From an uncultured Prolixibacteraceae bacterium (lineage in GTDB: Bacteria; Bacteroidota; Bacteroidia; Bacteroidales; Prolixibacteraceae), in NCBI GenBank assembly GCA_903834475.1, contig CAILJH010000123.1, positions 1 to 64,000 of the forward strand: a stretch of 64,000 nucleotides of DNA, in the 5' to 3' direction. Within the stretch, counting starts at the first letter, position 1. Every line of letters starts with the position of its first letter. A program made the position numbers and the translations under genes. Below, one piece after another: positions 25,695 to 33,652 of the stretch. The notes under the pieces were generated by a model. That model did no database searches and had not been told where the DNA came from. It worked only from the letters and a program-made list of their open reading frames with translations.

Positions 25695-27323
25695 ATGGAA
25701 AAAACAAAAAAAGGTCTTTTTACTACTGAGGACGGAAGAAATCATATATTTATTTTCTTTCTGGTTGCTCTTCTTTTTACTTTGTGGGCCGTTGGTAACA
25801 GTCTGATAGATACCATGGATAAGCATTTTCAGGATTACTACCACCTGACAAAAGCCGACTCGGCCAATGTTCAGTTTTCGCATTATCTGGGGTATTTTTT
25901 CATGGCATTACCGGCCGGATGGTTTATTCATAAACTGGGTTATAAATGGGGTATTATTTTAGGACTGAGTTTAGCAGCGCTGGGCTGTTTGTGGTTTTAT
26001 CCTGCTACAAAGATAGATGGTTTTTGGGCTGTACTTTTAGGCGTTTGCCTGATTGCCATGGGTTTTTCATTCCTCGAAACAGTTGCCAATCCTTATACGA
26101 CGGTTTTAGGAGATTCAAAATATGCAGCTTCCCGTATAAATCTGGCTCAATCTTTCAATGCCATTGGCTGGCCAATTGCTCCCTATATTGGTGGATTATA
26201 TTTTTACCATACCGACAATGCGCTGAATGCTCAGCAAAATGCTGTGATAGCCCACCAAACAATGTGGGTGCCATATGTCGGTATAGCGATAATTATAGGA
26301 ATTCTTATTCTGGCTTTTATCAAAAGTAAGATGCCCGATGTAGTTGAACATGATCACAATAAAGGCAATTCTGAAAGTAATAAAGCCATAGTTGATGTAT
26401 TTGGCCAACAAAGCCGCTTATCGACTATTCTCCTGTATGTTTGCGCAGTTATGTTGAGTTTTGCTTTGGGTATGATTGTCCGCTTCTTTGTTCAGTTGTT
26501 TTATATGGACCGGGAGACACTTGGAAATCCTGAAGCGATGGTCGCATTAAACCATATTTTAACCCGGGTATTTTACAGTGTGACCGGAATTGTTGGTATC
26601 GGTTCAATTATTTTTATTGCGCTGAAACGGGAAAAACTGATTCATAAAAACAGTCTGTGGTCAGCACCTCATTTTACCGGTGCAACTATTGCACAGTTCC
26701 TATATGTTGCGGCACAAGCTGGCATATTCAGTTTCTTTATCAATTATATGGTTGAAGAAGTCCCGGCAATTAGTGAAAGTTTGAAGTCAAGCTTCTTTAT
26801 TGGTGGTGAAAATGGATCGATTCTCAGGGATGGTGCATATTTCCTGACCGAAAAAGGGGCTACCTCCCTCATGTCGTGGATGGCCTTCCCGTTATTCCTC
26901 GTAGGTCGTTTTACAGGTTCCTTTATTTTAAGGGTTACGAAAGCGCATAAAATGCTTGGCTTGTATTCATTTATTAATGTCATTCTGATGTTTGTAATTG
27001 TTGCCAAATTAGGCTGGATATCAGTAGCTGCCGTATTCCTAAGCTTTTTCTTTATGTCGATTATGTTCCCAACGATATTCTCACTTGGAATTTGGGGATT
27101 GGGAGAAAAATCAAAGCTGGCATCGTCATTCATTGTAATGGCCATTATGGGTGGTGCTGTGTTGCCCAAGGTTATGGGAGCAATTGCCGATGAGGATGGC
27201 ATGTCGGCTGGATATATTGTTCCGGCTGTATGCTTTATGGCGATTGCACTGTATGGATTCTTCTGGACTAAACTCAGTGGTTCGGAAGGATTGACCAGCG
27301 TAAAGATTGGATCAGGACATTGA
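25695..27323 (+). CDS. FHS-family sugar permease (fucose-permease-like)
   Basis: 542 residues with about 12-14 membrane helices. The first helices and the segment FSFLETVANPYTTVLG match the fucose:proton symporter (FHS) branch of the MFS. It probably carries a monosaccharide across the inner membrane. The mutarotase gene starts 16 nt after its stop, so the two form a transcription unit. The next genes do not include isomerase, kinase or aldolase for fucose or rhamnose, so catabolism must lie elsewhere. Length is longer than FucP because of extended loops, including one near FFIGGENGSILRDGAYFL. Confidence 0.85.
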   Translation: MEKTKKGLFTTEDGRNHIFIFFLVALLFTLWAVGNSLIDTMDKHFQDYYHLTKADSANVQFSHYLGYFFMALPAGWFIHKLGYKWGIILGLSLAALGCLWFYPATKIDGFWAVLLGVCLIAMGFSFLETVANPYTTVLGDSKYAASRINLAQSFNAIGWPIAPYIGGLYFYHTDNALNAQQNAVIAHQTMWVPYVGIAIIIGILILAFIKSKMPDVVEHDHNKGNSESNKAIVDVFGQQSRLSTILLYVCAVMLSFALGMIVRFFVQLFYMDRETLGNPEAMVALNHILTRVFYSVTGIVGIGSIIFIALKREKLIHKNSLWSAPHFTGATIAQFLYVAAQAGIFSFFINYMVEEVPAISESLKSSFFIGGENGSILRDGAYFLTEKGATSLMSWMAFPLFLVGRFTGSFILRVTKAHKMLGLYSFINVILMFVIVAKLGWISVAAVFLSFFFMSIMFPTIFSLGIWGLGEKSKLASSFIVMAIMGGAVLPKVMGAIADEDGMSAGYIVPAVCFMAIALYGFFWTKLSGSEGLTSVKIGSGH

Positions 27324-27339
27324 TTAGATAAGCATTACT

Positions 27340-27714
27340 ATGAAATACACTGAAACAACCCATATTCCTGCTTTCAAGCGATATTGTAAAACGTTGTCAT
27401 TGAAAGATGATGCTCAACTGATAGAGGATTACAAAAAAATCCATGCTCCGGGATGTGCCTGGCCTGAAATTACACAAGGTATGCGCGAAGTCGGAATCAT
27501 CGATATGGAAATATATCTACTCGGAACCCGGCTGTTTATGATTATGGATACGGTTTTCGATTTTGATCATGATAAAGCCATGTCAGAATTGGCCACGAAA
27601 CCTCGCCAAAGTGAATGGGAAGCTTATGTTTCGCGTTTTCAGCAAACCTCAGCCGAAGCGAGAGCGGATGAAAAATGGCAATTGATGGAACGAATTTACA
27701 AATTGGATAAATGA
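27340..27714 (+). CDS. L-rhamnose/L-fucose mutarotase-like protein
   Basis: 124 residues, the length of the RhaM/DUF718 dimeric alpha-beta barrel family. The pattern CKTLSLKDDAQLIEDYKKIH, the GMREVGIIDMEIYL strand and the C-terminal WEAYVSRFQQ match the family. Members interconvert alpha and beta anomers of rhamnose or fucose, speeding entry into catabolism. Coupling to a fucose-permease-like carrier favours L-fucose or a 6-deoxyhexose as substrate, by inference. A strong terminator lies downstream. Confidence 0.85.
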   Translation: MKYTETTHIPAFKRYCKTLSLKDDAQLIEDYKKIHAPGCAWPEITQGMREVGIIDMEIYLLGTRLFMIMDTVFDFDHDKAMSELATKPRQSEWEAYVSRFQQTSAEARADEKWQLMERIYKLDK

Positions 27715-27868
27715 TACCAAGTGCAATTTCAAATCAGTCCAAAGTTATTCTGGTATAATGCCGATGAATAGACGTGCTCGACGGCAGGCGGGAATGTTAA
27801 GGCCAATCGAGTGAGCGAAGATTGGACTGTTACATTTCTTCAATCGGTATGATTCCCAGTCTCAATAA

Positions 27869-27905
27869 AAAATCCCGCAGCAATTTAATTTCTGCGGGAT
27901 TTTTA
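27869..27905. terminator. Bidirectional intrinsic terminator
   Basis: AAATCCCGCAG pairs with CTGCGGGATTT around an AT-rich loop, followed by TTTTATT on the plus strand and preceded by an A-run. It ends both the mutarotase unit and the convergent efflux operon. Confidence 0.85.
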
Positions 27906-27930
27906 TTGGATCATTTTTGAACAATGAACC

Positions 27931-29049
27931 TTATGCCGTTTTCCGGTATCGCTTCAATGCCAAGGTCAGAAAGGTAATTCCAAGGATGCAAAGTGCGACG
28001 AATTCGTGGATCAGGTCTTCAAAATGTGAGCCTTTAAGTATCACCATGCGCAATACCCTCATGAAATGGTAAACCGGATTGGCCTGATCAATCAGTTGCG
28101 CCCATTGAGGCATGCTTTCGACGGGCGTAAAAATTCCACTCATCAGGATGAAAATCATCATGAAAAAGAAAGTTACAAACATCACTTGCTGCTGCGTGTT
28201 TGCAACGGTCGAAACAAACAAACCCAAGCCCAGAATGCCAATCAGGTAAAGAACACCAAAGCTAAAAACCAGTCCGAGATTGCCGACAATGGGCAGATTG
28301 AAAACCATACGGGCAAGGAACAACCCAAACGACAAATCGAAAAGGGCTATCACGACAAATGGAATGAGTTTTCCGGCCAGAAATTGTATTTTTTTGATCG
28401 GAGTCACATTCAGCTGTTCAATGGTTCCCTGCTCTTTTTCCTTGACTAAACTGGTACTTGAAAGATTCAAACCGATCAATGTTACCAGTAGTGCCAGGAC
28501 GCCGGGAGCCATATACCATTTGTATTCGAGTTCGGAATTATACCAAAACCGCGATGGTGTATTGATTTGATAGGGTGGCTTAAAATCGGGAAGACCTTTC
28601 CATTCGGCGATGATGTGCTTGTTGAAATCGCCGATTACCGATGCCGCGTAAAAATAACCTATCTGTGCGGACTGCCCGTCGATGGCATTGACCAAAAGCT
28701 GAAGCTTTGCCTTGTCTTCGCGCATGAGGTCTCGTTCAAAACCCTTTTGAATGACCAAAACCATATCATCGCGGTTGTTTAATATTTCGTTTTCACCTTC
28801 TTCAGGATTAAAGGAAGTATTGTTAATGGTGAAAAATGGCGATGCATCGATCTTGGAAGCAAGCTGACGGGAAGTAGACGACATATCCTTATCGACCAGG
28901 AAAATATTGACATTTTTCAGGTCGTAAGTAGATGCATAAACCAAAACCAGCATCTGCACGATGGGAAGCATGATGATCATCCTCAACATAACCTTGTCGC
29001 GCCTGACTTGTATAAACTCTTTCTGCAAAACGTAAAAAAGTGTTCTCAT
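27931..29049 (-). CDS. ABC-2 type transporter permease (distal gene of efflux operon)
   Basis: 372 residues: an N-terminal membrane helix after FYVLQKEFIQVRRDKVML, a large periplasmic domain (about 45-175), then five helices with the ABC-2 pattern (KEKEQGTIEQLNVTPIKKIQFLAGKLIPF). This is the YhhJ/YbhR/YbhS architecture. It would pair with the second permease at 29569 as the membrane core of a tripartite exporter driven by the two ATPases and linked to HlyD and TolC. It is the last gene of the operon and is separated from the rest by the four-helix-bundle insert. The exported compound is not identifiable. Confidence 0.92.
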   Translation of the reverse strand: MRTLFYVLQKEFIQVRRDKVMLRMIIMLPIVQMLVLVYASTYDLKNVNIFLVDKDMSSTSRQLASKIDASPFFTINNTSFNPEEGENEILNNRDDMVLVIQKGFERDLMREDKAKLQLLVNAIDGQSAQIGYFYAASVIGDFNKHIIAEWKGLPDFKPPYQINTPSRFWYNSELEYKWYMAPGVLALLVTLIGLNLSSTSLVKEKEQGTIEQLNVTPIKKIQFLAGKLIPFVVIALFDLSFGLFLARMVFNLPIVGNLGLVFSFGVLYLIGILGLGLFVSTVANTQQQVMFVTFFFMMIFILMSGIFTPVESMPQWAQLIDQANPVYHFMRVLRMVILKGSHFEDLIHEFVALCILGITFLTLALKRYRKTA

Positions 29050-29053
29050 AATA

Positions 29054-29565
29054 AGTGCCTAAAATTTGGAGTTCGGAGTGCCTAAAGTAGTTGCACCTTT
29101 TACTCCGGGCACTACGAACTTTAGCTCACTACGAACTTTTTCTATTTCATGTTCTTTCCAATTGATGTAAAAATTGCCAGCAATTCATTTGCTTCTTTTC
29201 TTGAAGCCTGAATTATCGAAATCTCTATCCATCCCAATTCTTCAATAATTTCAAGCCAGTAAACGGTTTCGCTGGCTTCGCTTTCTGCAATACTAATTTT
29301 ATTGGAGAAGTCGGCTTTACTTCTGGCCCGATTTGCTTCCCGGTAATTTGCTCCAATGCTTGTTCCCGATTTGGTAACCTGATTCCGGATTACCCTGCCT
29401 TCCGGAGTAATGGGTAAAGATGTAGACAATTTTATAATAGATATTGCAAAAGCTCTGGTCCGTTTTTCTAACTGTTTAGCAAATTCCTTATTTTCCATAA
29501 TGTCTTAATTTGATTTGTTTTTATTCAAACTTTAGGCACTCCGAACTTTAGCTCACTCCGAACTT
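29054..29565. mobile_element. Repeat-bounded insert carrying a four-helix-bundle gene
   Basis: The segment between the two permease genes is bounded by AGTTCGGAGTGCCTAAAGT (29070-29088) and its exact inverse at 29529-29547. It also carries a 31-bp direct repeat: 29108-29138 matches 29535-29565 at 29 of 31 positions (it reads GGCACTxCGAACTTTAGC onward). AGTGCCTAAA is additionally repeated at 29054 and 29077. The only gene inside is the four-helix-bundle gene. No transposase is present. I interpret it as a small mobile or formerly mobile unit that landed in the efflux operon; the exact ends are uncertain. Confidence 0.6.
29142..29498 (-). CDS. Four-helix-bundle protein (S23/IVS type)
   Basis: 118 residues. 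The family signatures FAISIIKLSTSLP, GRVIRNQVTKSGTSIGANYREA and ASETVYWLEIIEELG are clear. This family was first seen in intervening sequences of 23S rRNA genes and is related to the Avd accessory protein of diversity-generating retroelements, where it binds nucleic acid. No reverse transcriptase or rRNA lies here. It sits between two permease genes of one operon and is flanked by repeats, so it is probably a passenger rather than part of the exporter. Function unknown. Confidence 0.9.
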   Translation of the reverse strand: MENKEFAKQLEKRTRAFAISIIKLSTSLPITPEGRVIRNQVTKSGTSIGANYREANRARSKADFSNKISIAESEASETVYWLEIIEELGWIEISIIQASRKEANELLAIFTSIGKNMK

Positions 29566-29568
29566 CTT

Positions 29569-30678
29569 TTACTCTAATCTTATTTTGAAATTCTTAATAC
29601 TCAACGCAATAAAAGTGAATGACATAAAAACCAGGACCAAAGTTTCTTTCCAGATGTAGAGGATTCCTGTGCCTTTCAGCATGATATTGCGGATAATCAC
29701 AATAAACCAGCGGGGCGGAATAATATTACTTACGATTTGCAAAGGAAGCGGCATGTTCCGGATAGGAAAAATAAATCCTGATAATAGAATGGTAGGCAAC
29801 ATCAGTCCCAGTAAGGAAATAAACATGGCCACCATCTGGTTCGGTGCAACGGTAGAGATCAAAATTCCCAGGCTGAGTGCCATCATGATAAACAGAAACG
29901 ATTCACCCATCAACAGGAAGAAACTTCCTTTAATCGGGACTCCAAATACAAAAACACCCAGAAGAATGATTGTCAGCGCATTGATAAACGACAACAGCAA
30001 ATAGGGCGTCACTTTACCCAAAACAATCTGGATAGGTTTCAGTGGCGAAGCAAGCAGAACTTCCATGGTTCCGAGCTCTTTTTCCTTGCTGATTGATATG
30101 GAAGTCATCATGGCCGAAATCAGCATCAGAATCATTGCCATAATGCCCGGAACAAACATGTAAACGCTTTTCAATCCTTCGTTGTAAAGCATCCTGACTT
30201 CAATATTAATTTGGTTGGGCAACTGTATGTTTTGAAGTTTTTCCTTTTTTACGTAGTCGTTTATAATTCCACCGGCATAGCTGGTTAAAATCCGGGCGGT
30301 GTTCGGGTCGGATGCGTCAGCCAACAGTTGAACATCCTGTTTGCCATCACGCTCAAGGTTTTGTTCAAAATTGGGTCCGAAATTGACGACCATTTTTGCA
30401 ATTCCTTTGCGGAAAACCTCCTCAACATCCTCACCGGGTTGCAATTCCTTAGCCAATACAAAATAGCCGGATGAAAGCAACTTGGAAGTGATTTTTTTGG
30501 TGGTATTGTCGTGGGATTGATCAAGAATGCCAATTTTTACATTCTGAATATCGGTACTGATTACTTTCCCGAATAACATCAACTGGACGATCGGAATTCC
30601 GAAAATAATGACCATTGTCCGCGGATCGCGGAAAATATGCAAAAATTCTTTCCTGAGAAATCCTATAAATTGTTTCAT
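29569..30678 (-). CDS. ABC-2 type transporter permease (proximal)
   Basis: 369 residues from ATG 30678 (MKQFIGFLRKEFLHIFRDPR); a start eight codons upstream would fall in the repeat that precedes the gene. Same layout as the distal permease: N-terminal helix, periplasmic domain (about 45-170), five membrane helices, and the signature SKEKELGTMEVLLASPLKPIQ. Two non-identical permeases with two ATPases match the YbhGFSR-type exporter arrangement. It ends only 4 bp beyond the repeat-bounded insert that now separates it from its partner. Confidence 0.92.
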   Translation of the reverse strand: MKQFIGFLRKEFLHIFRDPRTMVIIFGIPIVQLMLFGKVISTDIQNVKIGILDQSHDNTTKKITSKLLSSGYFVLAKELQPGEDVEEVFRKGIAKMVVNFGPNFEQNLERDGKQDVQLLADASDPNTARILTSYAGGIINDYVKKEKLQNIQLPNQINIEVRMLYNEGLKSVYMFVPGIMAMILMLISAMMTSISISKEKELGTMEVLLASPLKPIQIVLGKVTPYLLLSFINALTIILLGVFVFGVPIKGSFFLLMGESFLFIMMALSLGILISTVAPNQMVAMFISLLGLMLPTILLSGFIFPIRNMPLPLQIVSNIIPPRWFIVIIRNIMLKGTGILYIWKETLVLVFMSFTFIALSIKNFKIRLE

Positions 30679-30682
30679 AAAG

Positions 30683-30811
30683 AAGCCCCCTAAATCCCCC
30701 AAAGGGGGAGTTTTTTGTAGTGCATATTTAAAATTTGTGTACTCATTTTTGCAAAACTTTAGAGTTGCATTTTTTAAGCCCTCCCTTTCGGGGAGGGTTT
30801 GGATGGGGCTT
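30683..30811. repeat. Inverted pair of C-rich palindromic repeats between permease and ATPase genes
   Basis: Left unit 30683-30716 begins AAGCCCCCTAAATCCCCC and folds into a CCCCC/GGGGG hairpin. Right unit 30776-30811 is in the opposite orientation and ends GGTTTGGATGGGGCTT. The 59-nt interior shows no similarity to other copies. The right unit's last base overlaps the ATPase stop codon. Confidence 0.8.
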
Positions 30812-31623
30812 CATTCTTTATTTCTTGCAATTTTCAGAAATACCTCATCCATATTTTTGACTCCGTATTGTTGTTTCAGGTTCTCGGGAGTATCGAGTGC
30901 TTCTATCTTTCCTTCATTCATGATCGAAACACGGTTACAATACTCGGCTTCGTCCATGTAATGCGTGGTCACAAAAACGGTTATTCCACGGTCGGAAGCT
31001 TCGTAAATCAGATCCCAGAACTTTCGGCGGGTAATCGGGTCGACCCCTCCGGTTGGTTCGTCGAGAAAAACAATTTTCGGATCGTGGAAAATGGCGACCG
31101 AAAAGGCTAATTTTTGTTTCCAGCCCAGTGGCAGCGAGCCAATCAGTGAATCCCGGGCTGACTCAATATCAAGGTTTTTTAGCAATTGCTCCATCTTCAC
31201 CTTTCGTTCAGCAGGCTTGATACCGTATATTCCGGAGTAAAAACGGATGTTTTCGGCAATGGTCAGGTCTTCATACAGCGAAAATTTCTGGCTCATGTAG
31301 CCGATGTTCCTCTTTACCTTTTCAGTTTCCTTATAGATGTCAAAGCCGGCAACTTTCACCTTTCCTGAAGTTGGCGATGAAAGGCCGCAAAGGATTTTCA
31401 TTGCAGTGGTTTTTCCTGCGCCGTTGGCTCCCAGGAAACCGAATATTTCGCCCTTGTACACATCAAAATTCAGATGGTCGTTCGCTACAAAACTTCCGAA
31501 TTTCTTCACCAGATCGCGAACTTCAATTACTTTTTGATTAGCCTCACCCAACCCCTCCAAAGGAGGGGATTTTTGACGAAAATCAGGATACGGGTTCATA
31601 AATAGAGAATTATAATTTATCAA
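30811..31623 (-). CDS. ABC transporter ATP-binding protein with repeat-derived N-terminus
   Basis: 270 residues, CcmA/DrrA-type ATPase: Walker A GANGAGKTT, signature region LPLGWKQKL (a variant of LSGG), Walker B IVFLDEPTGGVDP and the switch His in TTHYMDEAEY. It powers the efflux system with the next ATPase. The first ~30 residues are unusual: the family normally starts close to VIEVRDLVKKFG, but here the frame extends upstream through a C-rich repeat that encodes SPPLEGLGE. The real start could be 31623, the ATG at 31599 or a non-ATG codon nearer the domain. The variant signature motif, lacking LSGG, may mean this site is the degenerate one of the pair. Confidence 0.9.
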   Translation of the reverse strand: MINYNSLFMNPYPDFRQKSPPLEGLGEANQKVIEVRDLVKKFGSFVANDHLNFDVYKGEIFGFLGANGAGKTTAMKILCGLSSPTSGKVKVAGFDIYKETEKVKRNIGYMSQKFSLYEDLTIAENIRFYSGIYGIKPAERKVKMEQLLKNLDIESARDSLIGSLPLGWKQKLAFSVAIFHDPKIVFLDEPTGGVDPITRRKFWDLIYEASDRGITVFVTTHYMDEAEYCNRVSIMNEGKIEALDTPENLKQQYGVKNMDEVFLKIARNKE

Positions 31624-31670
31624 ATCGGTATAGCAAAAAGTCTCCCTTTCGGGTAGATTTAGAGGGGCTT
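31541..31670. repeat. Inverted repeat pair overlapping the start of the ABC ATPase gene
   Basis: Left unit 31541-31572 (GCCTCACCCAACCCCTCC onward) lies inside the ATPase reading frame. Right unit 31638-31670 (ends TTTAGAGGGGCTT) abuts the stop codon of the next ATPase gene at 31671. Spacer 65 nt. Confidence 0.8.
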
Positions 31671-32576
31671 CTACTGTTCAGCCATCCTATCCATAAAAAC
31701 ATCTTCAATAGTTGGCGGAATGTCGAAAACCTGCAATTCGAGATGATTTTTCTTCAACAGATAGTTTTCAAATTCAGTGGCTTCCACCTCATCGTCCTTT
31801 CCGGTTACATGCAGATACTGACCAAAAGCAAACGCCGAGTCGGTTTTTTCCCAGGCTCTCAAATCCTGGATCAGCTGGTGCATATCTTTCGACCGGATGG
31901 CATATAGTTTCCGGGTATAATTTTCAATTAGTTTCTGAGGAGTATTAATATCAAGGACTTTCCCTTTCTGCATCAAAGCCACGCGGTTACAAAGAACGGC
32001 TTCGTCCATGTATGGCGTTGAAACCAAAATGGTAATGCCTTGCTTCTGCAATTTCTTCAACATATCCCAGAATTCCTTACGCGAAACCGCATCAACACCA
32101 GTCGTTGGTTCGTCCAGAACCAATATTTCAGGTTTGTGAATCAGGGCACACGACAAGGCGAGTTTTTGTTTCATTCCTCCGGAGAGTTTCCCGGCCAATC
32201 TGTTTTTAAAAGGTTCTATCTGGATATAAATGTCTTTAATTAGTTCATAATTTTCGGCCACTGTGGTTTTAAAAACTGTGGCAAAAAAGTTCAGGTTTTC
32301 CTCTACCGTCAGATCCTGGTAAAGCGAGAAACGACCTGGCATATAGCCAACAATTTTCCTGATTTCTTTGTAGTCGTTCACCACATCCAGTTTGTTCATC
32401 GTCGCCTTACCTTCATCCTGAATAAGCAAAGTCATCAGGATTCGCATGAGGGTTGTTTTGCCTGCTCCATCGGGGCCAATCAGTCCGAAAAGTTCACCTT
32501 TTTGTACCTCGAATGAAATATCCCGAACGGCGGGGACGTCTTTATAGGATTTACTGATATTTTGAATACTAATCAT
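31671..32576 (-). CDS. ABC transporter ATP-binding protein
   Basis: 301 residues: Walker A GPDGAGKTT, signature LSGGMKQKL, Walker B ILVLDEPTTGVD and switch segment VSTPYMDEA, where Pro replaces the usual His (TH to TP). The ATPase downstream has the His but a variant signature, so the two may form an asymmetric pair with one active composite site; this is inference from motif inspection. The C-terminal ~80 residues form an extra domain (from QKLIENYTRKLYAIRSKDM) that is common in this subfamily. The gene starts ATG at 32576, four bases after a repeat unit. Confidence 0.93.
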   Translation of the reverse strand: MISIQNISKSYKDVPAVRDISFEVQKGELFGLIGPDGAGKTTLMRILMTLLIQDEGKATMNKLDVVNDYKEIRKIVGYMPGRFSLYQDLTVEENLNFFATVFKTTVAENYELIKDIYIQIEPFKNRLAGKLSGGMKQKLALSCALIHKPEILVLDEPTTGVDAVSRKEFWDMLKKLQKQGITILVSTPYMDEAVLCNRVALMQKGKVLDINTPQKLIENYTRKLYAIRSKDMHQLIQDLRAWEKTDSAFAFGQYLHVTGKDDEVEATEFENYLLKKNHLELQVFDIPPTIEDVFMDRMAEQ

Positions 32577-32579
32577 AGG

Positions 32580-32717
32580 AAGCCTCCCCCAACCCCTCCG
32601 AAGGAGGGGAGACTTGAGTCGATCCCCGAAGTTTCTATTTTAATTTTATTCATCTCAGTGTAATTTGTCGTTTGGGTTTTTAAGCCCTCCCTTTTGGGGA
32701 GGGTTTGGGAGGGGCTT
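32580..32717. repeat. Inverted repeat pair between HlyD-like and ATPase genes
   Basis: Left unit 32580-32615 (AAGCCTCCCCCAACCCCTCC onward, hairpin CCCCTCCGAAGGAGGGG). Right unit 32682-32717 (ends GGTTTGGGAGGGGCTT) abuts the HlyD-like stop codon at 32718. Spacer 66 nt, unrelated to other interiors. Confidence 0.85.
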
Positions 32718-33596
32718 TTAAAAAGCCACCTCGCCGGGCATCCCGATTTTCAGAGTTCCATCATTAGAAACCACAACTTTTACGGCATACATCAACTTTA
32801 CCCGTTCTTCTTTGGTTTGAATGATTTTTGGAGTGAATTCTGATTCGGAGGAAATCCAGGTGATTTTACCAGTGAGTGCTTGCATTTCTTTGGCATTCGA
32901 ATCGATCAGTACTTTGACGTCACTTCCGAGTTTCACTTTTGAAAGCTGGGCTCCTGAAACGTAAACTTTCAATTCCAGGCTGCTCAAATCAGCCATTTTC
33001 AGCACAGGTTTTCCTGGTGTTGCCAATTCTCCATTTTCAAGGTAGGTCTCCAGTACGGTTCCCTTTATTGGACTCATGATGCGGCATTTGGTCAACTTTT
33101 CGCTAATCAGGTCAAGTTGACGTCGAATCACTTCCATTTCACTGGCAATCAACTGAAACTGGGTGTCGGTTGCTAAAATCTGTTTGTCCAAAACGTTCAT
33201 TTGCCCGTTAATTTCGTCAAGTTGCTGCTGGGTCGCGGCTTTTTCTGCAAACATCCTGGTAATGCGCTGTTGCATAATAAGCACATTCTTCTTCTGTTCT
33301 TTCAGTACATTGATCTGAGCGGTTACATTTTGTCTTTTTGTTTCACTTGCTGTAAGTTGAGACTGAGCCTGTAACCTGTTAAGCTCCAATTCTGTGGTAT
33401 CAATCAGGGCTATGAGTTTGCCCTTTTCAAGGAGATCTCCTTGTTTCACGTCCATGGTTAGAAGTTTCCCTGCAGTTTCCGAAGAAACGATGGTTTCCAC
33501 GACCTCGAAATTTCCGTAGGCATCCGATTTTTTCTCCCCGTTTTTACAGGCTCCAAGCATCAGAAAGGCTATTGCGATCAATTGTATTTTTTTCAT
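32718..33596 (-). CDS. HlyD-family periplasmic adaptor lipoprotein
   Basis: 292 residues. The N-terminus MKKIQLIAIAFLMLGACKNG is a lipoprotein signal with the lipobox LGAC, so it is anchored to a membrane on the periplasmic side. A biotinyl-lipoyl half (KLLTMDVKQGDLLEKGKLIAL), a long coiled-coil hairpin (about 75-165), the second lipoyl half (PIKGTVLETYLENGELATPG) and a beta-barrel domain follow. It bridges the inner-membrane ABC core to the TolC-type channel. The neighbours are all exporter parts in matching order. Confidence 0.93.
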   Translation of the reverse strand: MKKIQLIAIAFLMLGACKNGEKKSDAYGNFEVVETIVSSETAGKLLTMDVKQGDLLEKGKLIALIDTTELELNRLQAQSQLTASETKRQNVTAQINVLKEQKKNVLIMQQRITRMFAEKAATQQQLDEINGQMNVLDKQILATDTQFQLIASEMEVIRRQLDLISEKLTKCRIMSPIKGTVLETYLENGELATPGKPVLKMADLSSLELKVYVSGAQLSKVKLGSDVKVLIDSNAKEMQALTGKITWISSESEFTPKIIQTKEERVKLMYAVKVVVSNDGTLKIGMPGEVAF

Positions 33597-33652
33597 TTTG
33601 TATCGTGTTTGTTTATTTCAATTGTATCATTTATAATTTATCACTCATCATT

